Positions 18,468 to 26,451 of a stretch of 39,783 nt of DNA are shown piece after piece. Under the pieces are notes generated by a model. That model was not told the origin of the DNA. It was given only the letters and a program-made list of their open reading frames with translations, and searched no databases. Where the stretch lies: positions 1 through 39,783 of the forward strand of contig CAZZKF010000020.1 of NCBI GenBank assembly GCA_964654995.1, read 5' to 3'. The stretch's first letter is position 1. Each line of letters opens with the position of its first letter. The position numbers and the translations under genes were made by a program. This DNA comes from CAZZKF01 sp964654995. Lineage in GTDB: Bacteria; Pseudomonadota; Alphaproteobacteria; CAZZKF01.

Positions 18468-19400
18468 ATGATGCGAGGTTCGCTCGATGGAATGGCCCTG
18501 TCCCGTACCCTGCGTACAATGGCGGTTCTGGTCACCGCACTGGCACTGTCGGGCTGTGCGCTGACCGGCTCCGGCCGGCGCGACCAGGTACGCCTGGCCG
18601 TGCCCGAGGTCGTGATCATCGCAGCCGGGCCGTTTGTCCGCGGCTCCGACCGGGCCGAACGCGAGGCGGCCTACGCGCTCGATGAAGCCGCCTACGGCCA
18701 CGACGTCACCCGGCGCCAGGGCTGGTACGAAAACGAGCCGCCCCGCAGTTCCGCCGCCACGCCGGCATTTGCGATCACGGTAACGCCGATCACCAATCGC
18801 CAGTACGCCGCCTTCATCGCCGCCACCGGCCATCGCCGGCCCGACGTGACGCCAGAGGAATGGGCCGGCTATCGCTTGGCGCACCCCTTTGCCCGCACCC
18901 GGCGCCATGCCTGGCGCATCGATGCGGCCACCGGCCGCGCTGTGCCGCCGCCCGGGCGCGGCGATCATCCGGTGGTGCTGGTGTCCCATGACGATGCGGC
19001 GGCCTATGCTGCCTGGCTCAGTTCGGTAACCGGCGCGACGTGGCGCCTGCCGAGCGAAGCGGAGTGGGAAAAGGCGGTGCGCGGCCCCGATGGCCGGCAC
19101 TTTCCCTGGGGCGACGAATTCGATGCGAGCCGCCTCAACAGCGCCGACCAAGGCCCCTTTGATACCACGCCCGTGGGCGCCTATCCGGCGGGTGCCGGGC
19201 CTTTCGGCCTGCTCGACGGGGCCGGCCAGGTCTATGAGTGGACGGCCAGGCCGGCCGGGCCCGGACGCTTCATCGTCAAGGGCGGCTCCTGGGATGACAA
19301 GGGCTGCGGCGTCTGTAGGCCGGCGGCGCGGCACGGTCGGCCCGAGGGCATCCGCCATATCCTCATCGGCTTTCGCCTGGTCCGCGAGCAAGCGCCCTGA
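18468..19400 (+). CDS. Lipoprotein with SUMF1/formylglycine-generating-enzyme fold
   Basis: The 310-residue product is a predicted lipoprotein: its signal ends in the lipobox LSGC with Cys30. The rest is a SUMF1 (FGE-sulfatase) domain: VIIAAGPFVRGSD, PAFAITVTPITNRQYAAFIAATGH, HPVVLVSHDDAAAYAAWLS, WRLPSEAEWEKAVRGPDGRHFPWGDEFD, VGAYPAGAGPFGLLDGAGQVYEWTA, and FIVKGGSWDDKGCGVCRPAARHG. True formylglycine-generating enzymes have their two copper-binding Cys further apart in this last segment. Here they form CGVC, so sulfatase activation is doubtful and a binding or other catalytic role is possible. I chose the ATG at 18468, 8 bases after GGGGAG; 18492 is an alternative. It is divergent from the P460 gene. 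Confidence 0.85.
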   Translation: MMRGSLDGMALSRTLRTMAVLVTALALSGCALTGSGRRDQVRLAVPEVVIIAAGPFVRGSDRAEREAAYALDEAAYGHDVTRRQGWYENEPPRSSAATPAFAITVTPITNRQYAAFIAATGHRRPDVTPEEWAGYRLAHPFARTRRHAWRIDAATGRAVPPPGRGDHPVVLVSHDDAAAYAAWLSSVTGATWRLPSEAEWEKAVRGPDGRHFPWGDEFDASRLNSADQGPFDTTPVGAYPAGAGPFGLLDGAGQVYEWTARPAGPGRFIVKGGSWDDKGCGVCRPAARHGRPEGIRHILIGFRLVREQAP

Positions 19401-19519
19401 CCGGAGCTGCCGCGACAAACTGACACTGGACATTTGGCAAGCGCTGTGGAAGGGAATGAGGCCCAGGGAGCAGGGACCCGGCGCGTTGAGAAATCCGATT
19501 GGCGGGGTTCACAAGATTC

Positions 19520-20251
19520 ATGACAACAGCAAAACCACAGGCCAGTTCCAGTTCCGACCTGAACGATCTGTCCCCGGGCGAACTCCAGACAATGGCCGAA
19601 GCGGCCGAGGAAATCCTCGAATGCTACCGGGTGCTGGAAAAGACCGGCACCAATACGGTCGCCGAGGTACTGGCCGGGCAGGGCACCTTTTACGAATATG
19701 ACCACTACCCCAGGGGCGACGTCTATGACGCCGAAACCCATGCACAGTACTATTATCACGCGCACCGTCCGGACGCCGGCGAACACGGCCATTTCCACAC
19801 CTTCATTCGCAAGAAGGGCATTCCCGACGAGATGACCCCGGTGATCGTCGAAGGCGACGAGCCCAAGCCGGACGACGATGTGGTCTGCCATCTGGTCGCC
19901 ATTTCGATGGACGCCTACGGCTTTCCGATCGGCCTGTTCACGACCAACCGCTGGGTGACCGACGAGATCTGGTACCAGGGCGATGACGTCTGCCGCCTGC
20001 TCGATCGTTTCCTGATCGATCACACCTATCCGAACTGGGCGGTGAACCGCTGGATTTCGGCGATGATCCGCCTGTTCAAGCCGCAGATCCGGAGGCTGAT
20101 CGCCGAGCGCGACCGGGCGGTAACGGCCTGGGCCGACTCCCATCCGGGCGAAAACGTGTTCGAGGACCGGGACCTTGAAGTGACCTCTTCGATGGCGATT
20201 TCGGTTGACGATCAGATCGCCGCCATCCGCGCGGCTCTGGACGCGAAGTAA
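19520..20251 (+). CDS. Unknown protein with HGHFH motif
   Basis: I do not firmly recognise this 243-residue protein; it may belong to a small uncharacterised proteobacterial family (possibly DUF6969). It has no signal peptide or membrane segment. The N-terminal half is helical (ELQTMAEAAEEILECYRVLEK). A His/Tyr-rich centre follows, with YYYHAHRPDAGEHGHFHTF, where H80, H82, H89, H91 and H93 could bind a metal. The C-terminal half is rich in Trp and Arg (FTTNRWVTDEIWYQGDD, TYPNWAVNRWISAMIRLF). The ATG at 19520 is used; a TTG at 19499 is in frame. It precedes the CtrA box by 22 bases. Confidence 0.8.
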   Translation: MTTAKPQASSSSDLNDLSPGELQTMAEAAEEILECYRVLEKTGTNTVAEVLAGQGTFYEYDHYPRGDVYDAETHAQYYYHAHRPDAGEHGHFHTFIRKKGIPDEMTPVIVEGDEPKPDDDVVCHLVAISMDAYGFPIGLFTTNRWVTDEIWYQGDDVCRLLDRFLIDHTYPNWAVNRWISAMIRLFKPQIRRLIAERDRAVTAWADSHPGENVFEDRDLEVTSSMAISVDDQIAAIRAALDAK

Positions 20252-20272
20252 GGGGTTCCGGGGCCCCCATCA

Positions 20273-20288
20273 TTAACGCCCGCTTAAC
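20273..20288 (+). promoter_or_regulatory. Perfect CtrA-type box upstream of the DUF2336 gene
   Basis: TTAACGCCCGCTTAAC matches the alphaproteobacterial CtrA consensus TTAA-N7-TTAAC exactly. It lies 88 bases before the GTG start of the DUF2336 gene, in a 124-base intergenic region that also holds a GC hairpin (GGGG...CCCC near 20251-20267). CtrA is the master cell-cycle response regulator of this class. Binding is an inference from the match and position. Confidence 0.6.
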
Positions 20289-20375
20289 GGATTGCGGCGA
20301 TAATCGTTGGGCCAGGAGAGCCGCCTGCCGGTTGGGCGGGGTGGCCTGAATCGAACGATTTGAGCGGGATCCGAC

Positions 20376-21506
20376 GTGCCAAAGGGACACAAGCTGAGCC
20401 ATGAAGACGTCCTCCGTCTGCTGGAGGATCCGTCCGCCGAAAACCGCGCGGTGACCGCCCGGAAACTGGGCGAGGAATTCAAATCCGGAGACCTCGATCC
20501 GGACGCCCGCCGGATCGCCGAGGATATCTTCCGGGCGATGGTGAAAGACGCCGAGGTCCTGGTTCGCGAAGCCCTGTCGAAGAGCCTCAAGGACAATCCC
20601 GACATTCCCCACGACGTCGCCGTATCCCTGGCCAAGGACGTGGCCTGCGTGGCCGCCCCGATTCTCGAGTTCTCGGAGGTGCTCAGCGAAGACGAGCTGG
20701 TCGAGATCGTTCGCAATTTCGACGCCGAGCACCAGATCGCCGTGGCCCGGCGCAAAACCGTTCCGGAAACCGTGGCTGATGCCCTGGTCGAGACCCGCAA
20801 CGAAGACGTGGTGGCGACCCTGGTGGCCAACGACGGCGCCGAGATCAGCGAGGCGACCATGAACACGGTGGTCGATGAATTCGGCACCAGCGCCCGCATC
20901 CAGGAGCCTCTGGTGCGGCGCTCCAAGCTGCCCTTGACCGTCGCCGAGCGGCTGGTCGCGCTGGTCTCCGAGAACCTGCGCCAGCACATCGTTACCCATC
21001 ACGAGATTTCCCCCGACCTGGCCACCGATCTGGTGCTGGAAAGCCGCGAGCGGGCCACCGTCGGCCTGCTCTCGCCCGGCTCGACGGCGGCCGACGTGCT
21101 CGATCTGGTCAACGAGCTGCACCAGAACGGACGGCTGACGCCGACCCTGATCCTGCGTGCGCTCTGCATGGGCGACATGGCGTTTTTCGAGACCGCGCTC
21201 GCCGTTCGCGCCAACATTCCGGTGCGCACCGCCTTCATGCTCATCGACGACGATGGCGAGCTTGGTCTCGCCACCCTGTTCGAGCGTGCCGGCATGCCGG
21301 AGGAGATGCTGGATCTGGCGCGGGTCGCGGTGTCGGTCAAGAAGGAAACCGATTACGACGGCGGCGACAATGACCGTGAGCGCTTCCGTCACCGCATGAT
21401 CGAGCGGGTGCTGACCAAATACGAGTCCGGGATCGATCCGGAAAACCTCGACTATTTCATCTCCAAGCTCGGCGCCGGGCAGGCGCAAGCGCACGCCCAC
21501 GCCTGA
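20376..21506 (+). CDS. DUF2336-family protein
   Basis: The 376-residue protein matches the DUF2336 family, helical proteins largely restricted to alphaproteobacteria and without established biochemical function. It is all-helical and looks like repeated HEAT-type pairs: LEDPSAENRAVTARKLGEEF, RRIAEDIFRAMVKDAEVLVREALSKSLKDN, ISEATMNTVVDEF, KLPLTVAERLVALVSENLRQHIV, and HEISPDLATDLVLESRERATVGLL. It has no signal peptide and ends in AQAHAHA. The start is GTG at 20376. It faces the large coiled-coil gene convergently. The CtrA box upstream suggests cell-cycle control. DUF2336 genes sit near signalling genes in relatives, which fits the Hpt and receiver genes that follow here. Confidence 0.88.
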   Translation: MPKGHKLSHEDVLRLLEDPSAENRAVTARKLGEEFKSGDLDPDARRIAEDIFRAMVKDAEVLVREALSKSLKDNPDIPHDVAVSLAKDVACVAAPILEFSEVLSEDELVEIVRNFDAEHQIAVARRKTVPETVADALVETRNEDVVATLVANDGAEISEATMNTVVDEFGTSARIQEPLVRRSKLPLTVAERLVALVSENLRQHIVTHHEISPDLATDLVLESRERATVGLLSPGSTAADVLDLVNELHQNGRLTPTLILRALCMGDMAFFETALAVRANIPVRTAFMLIDDDGELGLATLFERAGMPEEMLDLARVAVSVKKETDYDGGDNDRERFRHRMIERVLTKYESGIDPENLDYFISKLGAGQAQAHAHA

Positions 21507-21593
21507 TTGGCGCTGATCCAGCAGGTACGCCGGCGGCCTTGTCGACAGTGGGCTGCCGGGCACAATCGCATGCCGGAGAGGCCGGAGGGGGAG

Positions 21594-24566
21594 TTACTTC
21601 AGGCGCCCCACAGCCTGGGCCAGAAGCACGTAGAGCTTGCCCATGTTCGACGACAGGAAGGTCACCGACAGCGTGCCGTCGGGGTCCGAGTCCCTGGCGG
21701 TGTCGAGGAGTGCCTCGAACTGCTTCATGTAGGACTGGACGTGGCTGCGGAATTCGTTGTTGGTGCGGAAGTGCTTGACGATCTGATCCTTGGCCTTGGC
21801 GGCGCCCTTGCCGAGGATGCGGCGCGAGAACAGGCTGCGGTCGCCTGACATGTAGCTCTGCCAGACCTTGTCCGGAACATCCGCCTCGAGAAAGCGGTTG
21901 ACGTCGACGGCGAGCGAATTCAGGGCCTCGATCACCGCCGTCGAGGTGCGCAGGAACTGATCCTTGCTGGCGCGTTCGCGCTCGAGCTCGAGCTGGCGGC
22001 GATGCTCGAGGATCTGACGGGTGTCCTCGGCCACGGTTTCCGACTGCTGGCGCACGATCTCGGCGGTCTGGCCGGCCGTGGCCGCCACCTCTTGCGTCGC
22101 CCGGTCAAGCTCGGCGATCCGCTGCTCGAGCGCCTGGCCGACAACGGAGAGCCGATTGCTCGCCGTATCGCCCGATTTGGCCAGCTCTTCGGCGCGGTCG
22201 CGGGCGACGTTGGAGACCTCCTCGATGCCCGCGGCGAGCTGTTCGAGGTCGTGGAGCAGGCGCTCCTTGTCAAACGCCAGCATTTCCTGGGTGGTGTGCA
22301 GCCGCTCGGTCAACTGGCTGGCATCCTCGGACAACTCGCGGGTCAGCCGGCTGAGCTCGTCCTTGGCCTCGGCCGAGGCGGTGGCAAGCTGGCCCGACTG
22401 TTCGGCGAACTGGTCCTCGGCCTCGACCAGCGACGACAGCTCGCCCTTGACCTGCTCGAGCGCCTCGACGATGCGGCCGACCGAAGTGCGCGCGGTTTCC
22501 TCGAAGCTGGCGAGGCGCTTTTCCTGCTCGGCGATCACCGTGCTGCTTTCGCTGACTTCCGTGGTCGCCGACTTGGCGGCTTGCGCCAGCTCGTCGATCT
22601 GCTCGCGCAGGGAGGTGTCGGCGGCGGTCACCGATTCCATCGCCTGATCGACTGCCTGGCGCAGATCGCCCACCCGCTCCTCGAGGAATTTCTCGGCGTT
22701 GCTGGCGTTGTTCACGGCACTGTCGGAGGCAAGGCGCAGTTTCTGCGTGCCTTCCTCGAAGCGGCGCTCCATCTCGGCCACCTGTTCGGAGGCCAGATCC
22801 GAAGCCTCGGCGAGCTTGCGGGCATAGGCCTCGATATTCTTGCCGACATTGGCGGTGCGCTCGGCGATCTGGGTGGACAGCCCCTTGAGCACCTCGATCT
22901 GTTGCGCCAGAACGCTGTTCATGCGCTCGGCCTGCTCGGCCGCCCCGGATGAGACATCGGACAGGGTCTCGGCCTGCTCGCCATAGGCATCACCGACGGC
23001 CTTGGCCTGTTCAAGCGCGGAGAGCGCCACCTGGGCAAGCGCCTTTTCCGCCTGCTTGAGTTTGGAGACCGCCTCGTCGACGCCGGTCAGCGCCGTCGCC
23101 ACCCGGCTTTCCAGGCGCACGGTGCTGGCTTCGACCGAATCGCGAGCCTCGCGGGCGCGCTCCTCGATCTTGGCGGCCGAATGCTCGGCGGTGAGCGCGA
23201 TGCCGTCGGCCTGTTCCTGGAAGAACTCGCCGGTAAGCCGCATCTGATTGAGCGCCGTATCGACCACCGCCTGCCACGAATTGGCAACTTCGGCGGCGCC
23301 GGCGCGCAGGTCGCTGGCGGCGTTCTTGAGATAATCGGTGGCCGAATCGGCGGCCTTGGTCAGCTTGCCGGTCTCGGCGGCGAAATCCTCGCTGGCCCCG
23401 TGGACTTGGTGCATCACCTTGTTGCCGGCGGCCTGAAGCTGGACGATCACCTGATCGATGTCGCCCAGCATGTCGCGGGCCCGCGACCGGAAGCGCTCGG
23501 CGGTTTCCTCGACCCGAGCATTGGCCAGCTCCGACTGCTCGGCCATGGCCCGGGCATGCTCGGCGACCTTGTATTCGAACGAGCGCGCATTCGCCAGCAC
23601 CGCGTCCGAGGTCTCGTTCAGCAGGCCGGCGCTTTCGCTCAGTTTCTCGCGCACCACGTCGGCGCGCTTGACCGCGTAATCGGTGGCCTTGTTGAGGTTC
23701 TCGAGCTGCTCGTTGAAGACGCCGCCGAGAATCTTCATCTTCTCCGAGGTCTTCTCGGTCGCGGTCTCGAGGATATCCATGTAGAAATCGAGCCGGTCGC
23801 CGAGCTCCGAAGCCTTGCCGGTGGCCTTGGCGGTGGCTTCTTCAAGGGCGGCGGCCTGTTCCTTGAGCGCCTCGCGGGCGCGTTCCGCCTCATCGGCGGC
23901 GCGTCCAGTGGCCGCTTCCAGTTCCTGGGCACCACCGGCCACGACGTTGCCGATCTCGGCGCTCTGGGCGGACAGCTCGCCGGCGAGCCGCGAGAGCGCC
24001 GCAATGCCGCCTTCCAGCGAGCCCTTGATATTGTCCGCCTGCTGCTCGGCCACCCGGGCGGCGGCGCCGAGATCCTCGGTCTGGCGGCGGAACACGGACT
24101 CCATGCGGGCGACCTCGATGCGGGCCTGATTGGTGGCAGTGTTCAGCTTCTGGGTCTGATGGGACAGCGCATCGGTGATCGCCTTGATGGTGGCTTCGGC
24201 ATCCTCGGCCGGATAGGTGAGCCGCGCCAGGCTGAGCTGCAAATCGCGCGTACTCTTGCGCAGTTCGTAATGGCGGCGCAGGAACAGGGCGACAAACCAG
24301 ATGAACGCGATCGGCCCGAACACCGCACCGACAAGCAGCGGCAGCTCGTAAGGCGTCGGCGCCCGCCCGAGGCCGGGCCCGGCATAGGCGTACACCAGTG
24401 AGACGATCAGCCATATCGCGCTGGCCACCGAGGCGGCGATCAGCAGGCCCTTTTTTTCGGGAATCTCGTCGTCGTGCGGGACCGGCGCGCGAAAGTCCGT
24501 GTTGGCCGCATCGATTGCATCGGACCGCACGGGCTCGTCGGTAACCGAAACCTTGATCTGTGGCAT
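21594..24566 (-). CDS. Large two-TM coiled-coil protein, TipN-like architecture
   Basis: The 990-residue protein has a short acidic cytoplasmic N-terminus, two membrane segments (about residues 40-63 and 75-97), and a positive flank (LRRHYELRK). About 750 residues of almost unbroken coiled coil follow, rich in Ala, Glu, Gln and Ser. A compact C-terminal domain (about 865-990) contains STAVIEALNSLAVDVNRFLE, VWQSYMSGDRSLFSRRIL, FRSHVQSYMKQFEALLD and SSNMGKLYVLLAQAVGRL. Positive-inside logic puts the coiled coil in the cytoplasm. The layout resembles TipN, the Caulobacter polarity landmark, which also has two N-terminal membrane segments and a long coiled coil. That assignment is inference. The ATG at 24566 has AGGGGG upstream; the divergent partner is the Hpt gene. 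Confidence 0.85.
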   Translation of the reverse strand: MPQIKVSVTDEPVRSDAIDAANTDFRAPVPHDDEIPEKKGLLIAASVASAIWLIVSLVYAYAGPGLGRAPTPYELPLLVGAVFGPIAFIWFVALFLRRHYELRKSTRDLQLSLARLTYPAEDAEATIKAITDALSHQTQKLNTATNQARIEVARMESVFRRQTEDLGAAARVAEQQADNIKGSLEGGIAALSRLAGELSAQSAEIGNVVAGGAQELEAATGRAADEAERAREALKEQAAALEEATAKATGKASELGDRLDFYMDILETATEKTSEKMKILGGVFNEQLENLNKATDYAVKRADVVREKLSESAGLLNETSDAVLANARSFEYKVAEHARAMAEQSELANARVEETAERFRSRARDMLGDIDQVIVQLQAAGNKVMHQVHGASEDFAAETGKLTKAADSATDYLKNAASDLRAGAAEVANSWQAVVDTALNQMRLTGEFFQEQADGIALTAEHSAAKIEERAREARDSVEASTVRLESRVATALTGVDEAVSKLKQAEKALAQVALSALEQAKAVGDAYGEQAETLSDVSSGAAEQAERMNSVLAQQIEVLKGLSTQIAERTANVGKNIEAYARKLAEASDLASEQVAEMERRFEEGTQKLRLASDSAVNNASNAEKFLEERVGDLRQAVDQAMESVTAADTSLREQIDELAQAAKSATTEVSESSTVIAEQEKRLASFEETARTSVGRIVEALEQVKGELSSLVEAEDQFAEQSGQLATASAEAKDELSRLTRELSEDASQLTERLHTTQEMLAFDKERLLHDLEQLAAGIEEVSNVARDRAEELAKSGDTASNRLSVVGQALEQRIAELDRATQEVAATAGQTAEIVRQQSETVAEDTRQILEHRRQLELERERASKDQFLRTSTAVIEALNSLAVDVNRFLEADVPDKVWQSYMSGDRSLFSRRILGKGAAKAKDQIVKHFRTNNEFRSHVQSYMKQFEALLDTARDSDPDGTLSVTFLSSNMGKLYVLLAQAVGRLK

Positions 24567-24639
24567 ACGCGAGGCCCCCTCGCCGAACCGGGTGTGGAGC
24601 ACGACCGTCCACGCAAGTCTGCACTCTATCCGGAACCGG

Positions 24640-24669
24640 CTATCAAATCGTTAACCACAATTGGTCAAC
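24640..24669 (-). promoter_or_regulatory. Candidate promoter and CtrA-like half site of the coiled-coil gene
   Basis: On the minus strand TTGACC (24668-24663) and TGATAG (24645-24640) are separated by 17 bases, a plausible sigma-70 pair. The spacer contains GGTTAACG, and the region 24650-24669 is an imperfect inverted repeat, GTTAACC against GGTCAAC. TTAACC resembles half of a CtrA box. The site lies in the 251-base divergent region with the Hpt gene. Confidence 0.35.
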
Positions 24670-24817
24670 TTTTTCCAGTGTTTTGGGCGGTTCATCGGGG
24701 TCCCGGTTTACCATTTTTCACATGCGCCGGCTTTTATCGATCGGATATGCTTCGAAACCGGCGCGATTGGCAATCGAGCGGCAACCCGGGTACCCGGCAA
24801 AGGTGGGAAACATATCG

Positions 24818-25207
24818 ATGGTCCCTGATCACGGCGGCGACAAGGATATTCTCGATTTCGCGCATCTGGCCCGGTTCACGGTCGCCGATCGCGGCGTCGA
24901 GGCAGAGGTCCTGGCGACCTTTCGGCTCGGTGCGCAGGATTATCTGAAGCGCCTGCGCGCGGCGCTCGACGGGGACGACTGGGAAGACATTGCCCATGGG
25001 CTCAAGGGCGCGGCCCAAGGTGTGGGCGCCCGCGAGCTCGCCCGCCTGGCGGCGCGCGCCGAGGCGCTCGAGGACGGCGCGGCGGATCGGCGCCGGCAGA
25101 TGCTGGGCGATCTGGAAGCCGCGCTGAGCCGCGTTGAAGCCCGCATCGCCCAGCGTCTCTCCCTGCCCGATGGCGAGGCCGGGACAGGTCGGCGAGGTGG
25201 TCCGTGA
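24818..25207 (+). CDS. Histidine phosphotransfer (Hpt) domain protein
   Basis: The 129-residue protein is essentially one Hpt domain, the small helical module that relays phosphoryl groups between receiver domains. The phospho-accepting His is expected at residue 60 in EDIAHGLKGAAQGVGARELA, which matches the HxLKG(A/S) signature. Flanking helices are EAEVLATFRLGAQDYLKRLRAAL and LARLAARAEALEDGAADRRRQMLGDLEAAL. I chose the ATG at 24818 with AGGTGGGA 8-15 bases upstream; a Met at 24722 is in frame but lacks domain support. It is divergent from the coiled-coil gene and precedes the receiver gene by 145 bases. A small hairpin (AGGGTC/GACCCT, 25207-25222) follows the stop. Confidence 0.85.
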   Translation: MVPDHGGDKDILDFAHLARFTVADRGVEAEVLATFRLGAQDYLKRLRAALDGDDWEDIAHGLKGAAQGVGARELARLAARAEALEDGAADRRRQMLGDLEAALSRVEARIAQRLSLPDGEAGTGRRGGP

Positions 25208-25230
25208 GGGTCGACAGACCCTGCTCTTAG

Positions 25231-25248
25231 CATTCTAAACATTCTAAA
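25231..25248. repeat. Tandem 9-bp repeat before the receiver gene
   Basis: CATTCTAAA occurs twice in tandem with no spacer, in a locally AT-rich patch 105 bases before the receiver-gene start. It could be a binding site or part of a promoter. No consensus I know fits it. Confidence 0.4.
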
Positions 25249-25352
25249 TATTGCGTAGGCCTGCGGTTTATGGTTTCAATCAAGGCCGAGCCTGATCGTG
25301 AGGGCGGCTTTCCGACAGCGAAAGCACCCGGCGCATAGAGCGGGGAACCGCC

Positions 25353-25904
25353 ATGGCGGATTACAGTTTCGAGCGCTTTGCCGTTCTCGTCGTCGAGGAC
25401 AGCGCGTTCATGCGCACGATGATGCTCAACGCGCTCAAAAGCCTGGGCGTCGGCATCATCAAGACCTGCAACGATGGCGGTGAAGCGATCGAATTCCTGC
25501 AGCTCGTCCATTCCGATCCGATGAAGGCGGGGGTGCAGAAGATCGATATCATCATGTCCAACTGGGCGATGTCGCCGGTGGACGGCATGATGTTCCTGCG
25601 CTGGGTGCGGCGCCACAAGGATTCGCCGGACCGCTTCATTCCCTTCCTGATGATCACCGGTTATGCCGAAGAGGCCCGCATTCACGAGGCCCGCGACCTC
25701 GGCGTCACCGAATTCCTGTGCAAGCCGTTCACCATCAAGGCGATCTGCGAAAAGATTCTGGCGGTGGTCGACCGGCCGCGCCAGTTCGTCCACACCCGCG
25801 ACTATTTCGGTCCTGATCGCCGGCGCAACAATCTCGAATTCGAGGGGCCGGACCGGCGCAAGCTGACCGACGACAGCGACGTCGTGGAGATCGTTCGTGG
25901 CTGA
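25353..25904 (+). CDS. Receiver-domain protein with Asn at the phosphorylation site
   Basis: The 183-residue protein is a stand-alone CheY-like receiver (about residues 8-140) with a 40-residue tail holding two GPDRR motifs (FGPDRRR and EGPDRRK). The acidic pair E15-D16 (VVEDS), the switch Thr102 (LMITGY) and Lys124 (LCKPF) are all present. The position of the phospho-acceptor Asp is Asn70 in IIMSNWAMSPVDG (codon AAC at 25560-25562). A receiver with this one change is expected not to be phosphorylated normally. A G-to-A sequencing error could also explain it. It overlaps the next gene by 8 bases. No output domain is visible, so it may act through protein contacts. Confidence 0.88.
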   Translation: MADYSFERFAVLVVEDSAFMRTMMLNALKSLGVGIIKTCNDGGEAIEFLQLVHSDPMKAGVQKIDIIMSNWAMSPVDGMMFLRWVRRHKDSPDRFIPFLMITGYAEEARIHEARDLGVTEFLCKPFTIKAICEKILAVVDRPRQFVHTRDYFGPDRRRNNLEFEGPDRRKLTDDSDVVEIVRG

Positions 25905-26406
25905 CAAACCGAAAATCCAGGTCCGTTTCTACCGCTTTCAGAATCGGCTCAAGGAAAAGGCCGGAGGTGCCGGCGCCGGCGCCCAGGGGGGCGGCACCAT
26001 CCCCGAAGACGTGCTGGCCCAGGCCACCGCGGCGCTGGAACAGATGGCCGAAGACTACCCCGACTGGGTGGCGCGGCTGATCAAGGAGCTTTACGAACAG
26101 CATCGGCGCTGCGTCGATACTCCGGACCAGCGCCGGGCCTTTTTCAAGACCATCCGCGACATCGCCCACGACATGCGCGGCCAGGGCGGCACCTTCGGCT
26201 ATGACCTGATCTCGACCTTTGCCGATTCGCTTTACGATTTCGCCGGCCGCAGTTCCGGCATGACCGACAACCACGTCGAGATCATCAAGGCCCATATCGA
26301 CGCCATGAACGCGGTGATCAAGGGCCGGGTGCGCGGCGACGGCGGCGACATCGGCCGGGCCCTGACCAAGAGCCTCGAAGAGGCGATTGCCAAGTACGAG
26401 CCTTAG
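25897..26406 (+). CDS. Hpt-like helical protein
   Basis: The 169-residue protein has a short N-terminal extension with a Gly/Ala-rich stretch (KAGGAGAGAQGGG), then a helical domain. Its centre, TIRDIAHDMRGQGGTFGYDLISTFADSLYDF, looks like an Hpt active-site helix with H91 followed by (K/R)G at the usual spacing. Downstream helices (HVEIIKAHIDAMNAVIKGR) fit a four-helix bundle. The GTG start at 25897 is placed by the overlap with the receiver gene and the upstream GGAGA. Cotranslation with the receiver suggests they act together. Phosphotransfer is inferred, not shown. Confidence 0.78.
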   Translation: MADKPKIQVRFYRFQNRLKEKAGGAGAGAQGGGTIPEDVLAQATAALEQMAEDYPDWVARLIKELYEQHRRCVDTPDQRRAFFKTIRDIAHDMRGQGGTFGYDLISTFADSLYDFAGRSSGMTDNHVEIIKAHIDAMNAVIKGRVRGDGGDIGRALTKSLEEAIAKYEP

Positions 26407-26451
26407 GCGGGCTGCCGCCCCGTCGGTCACATTTCAACCGAGGGCAAGCCC

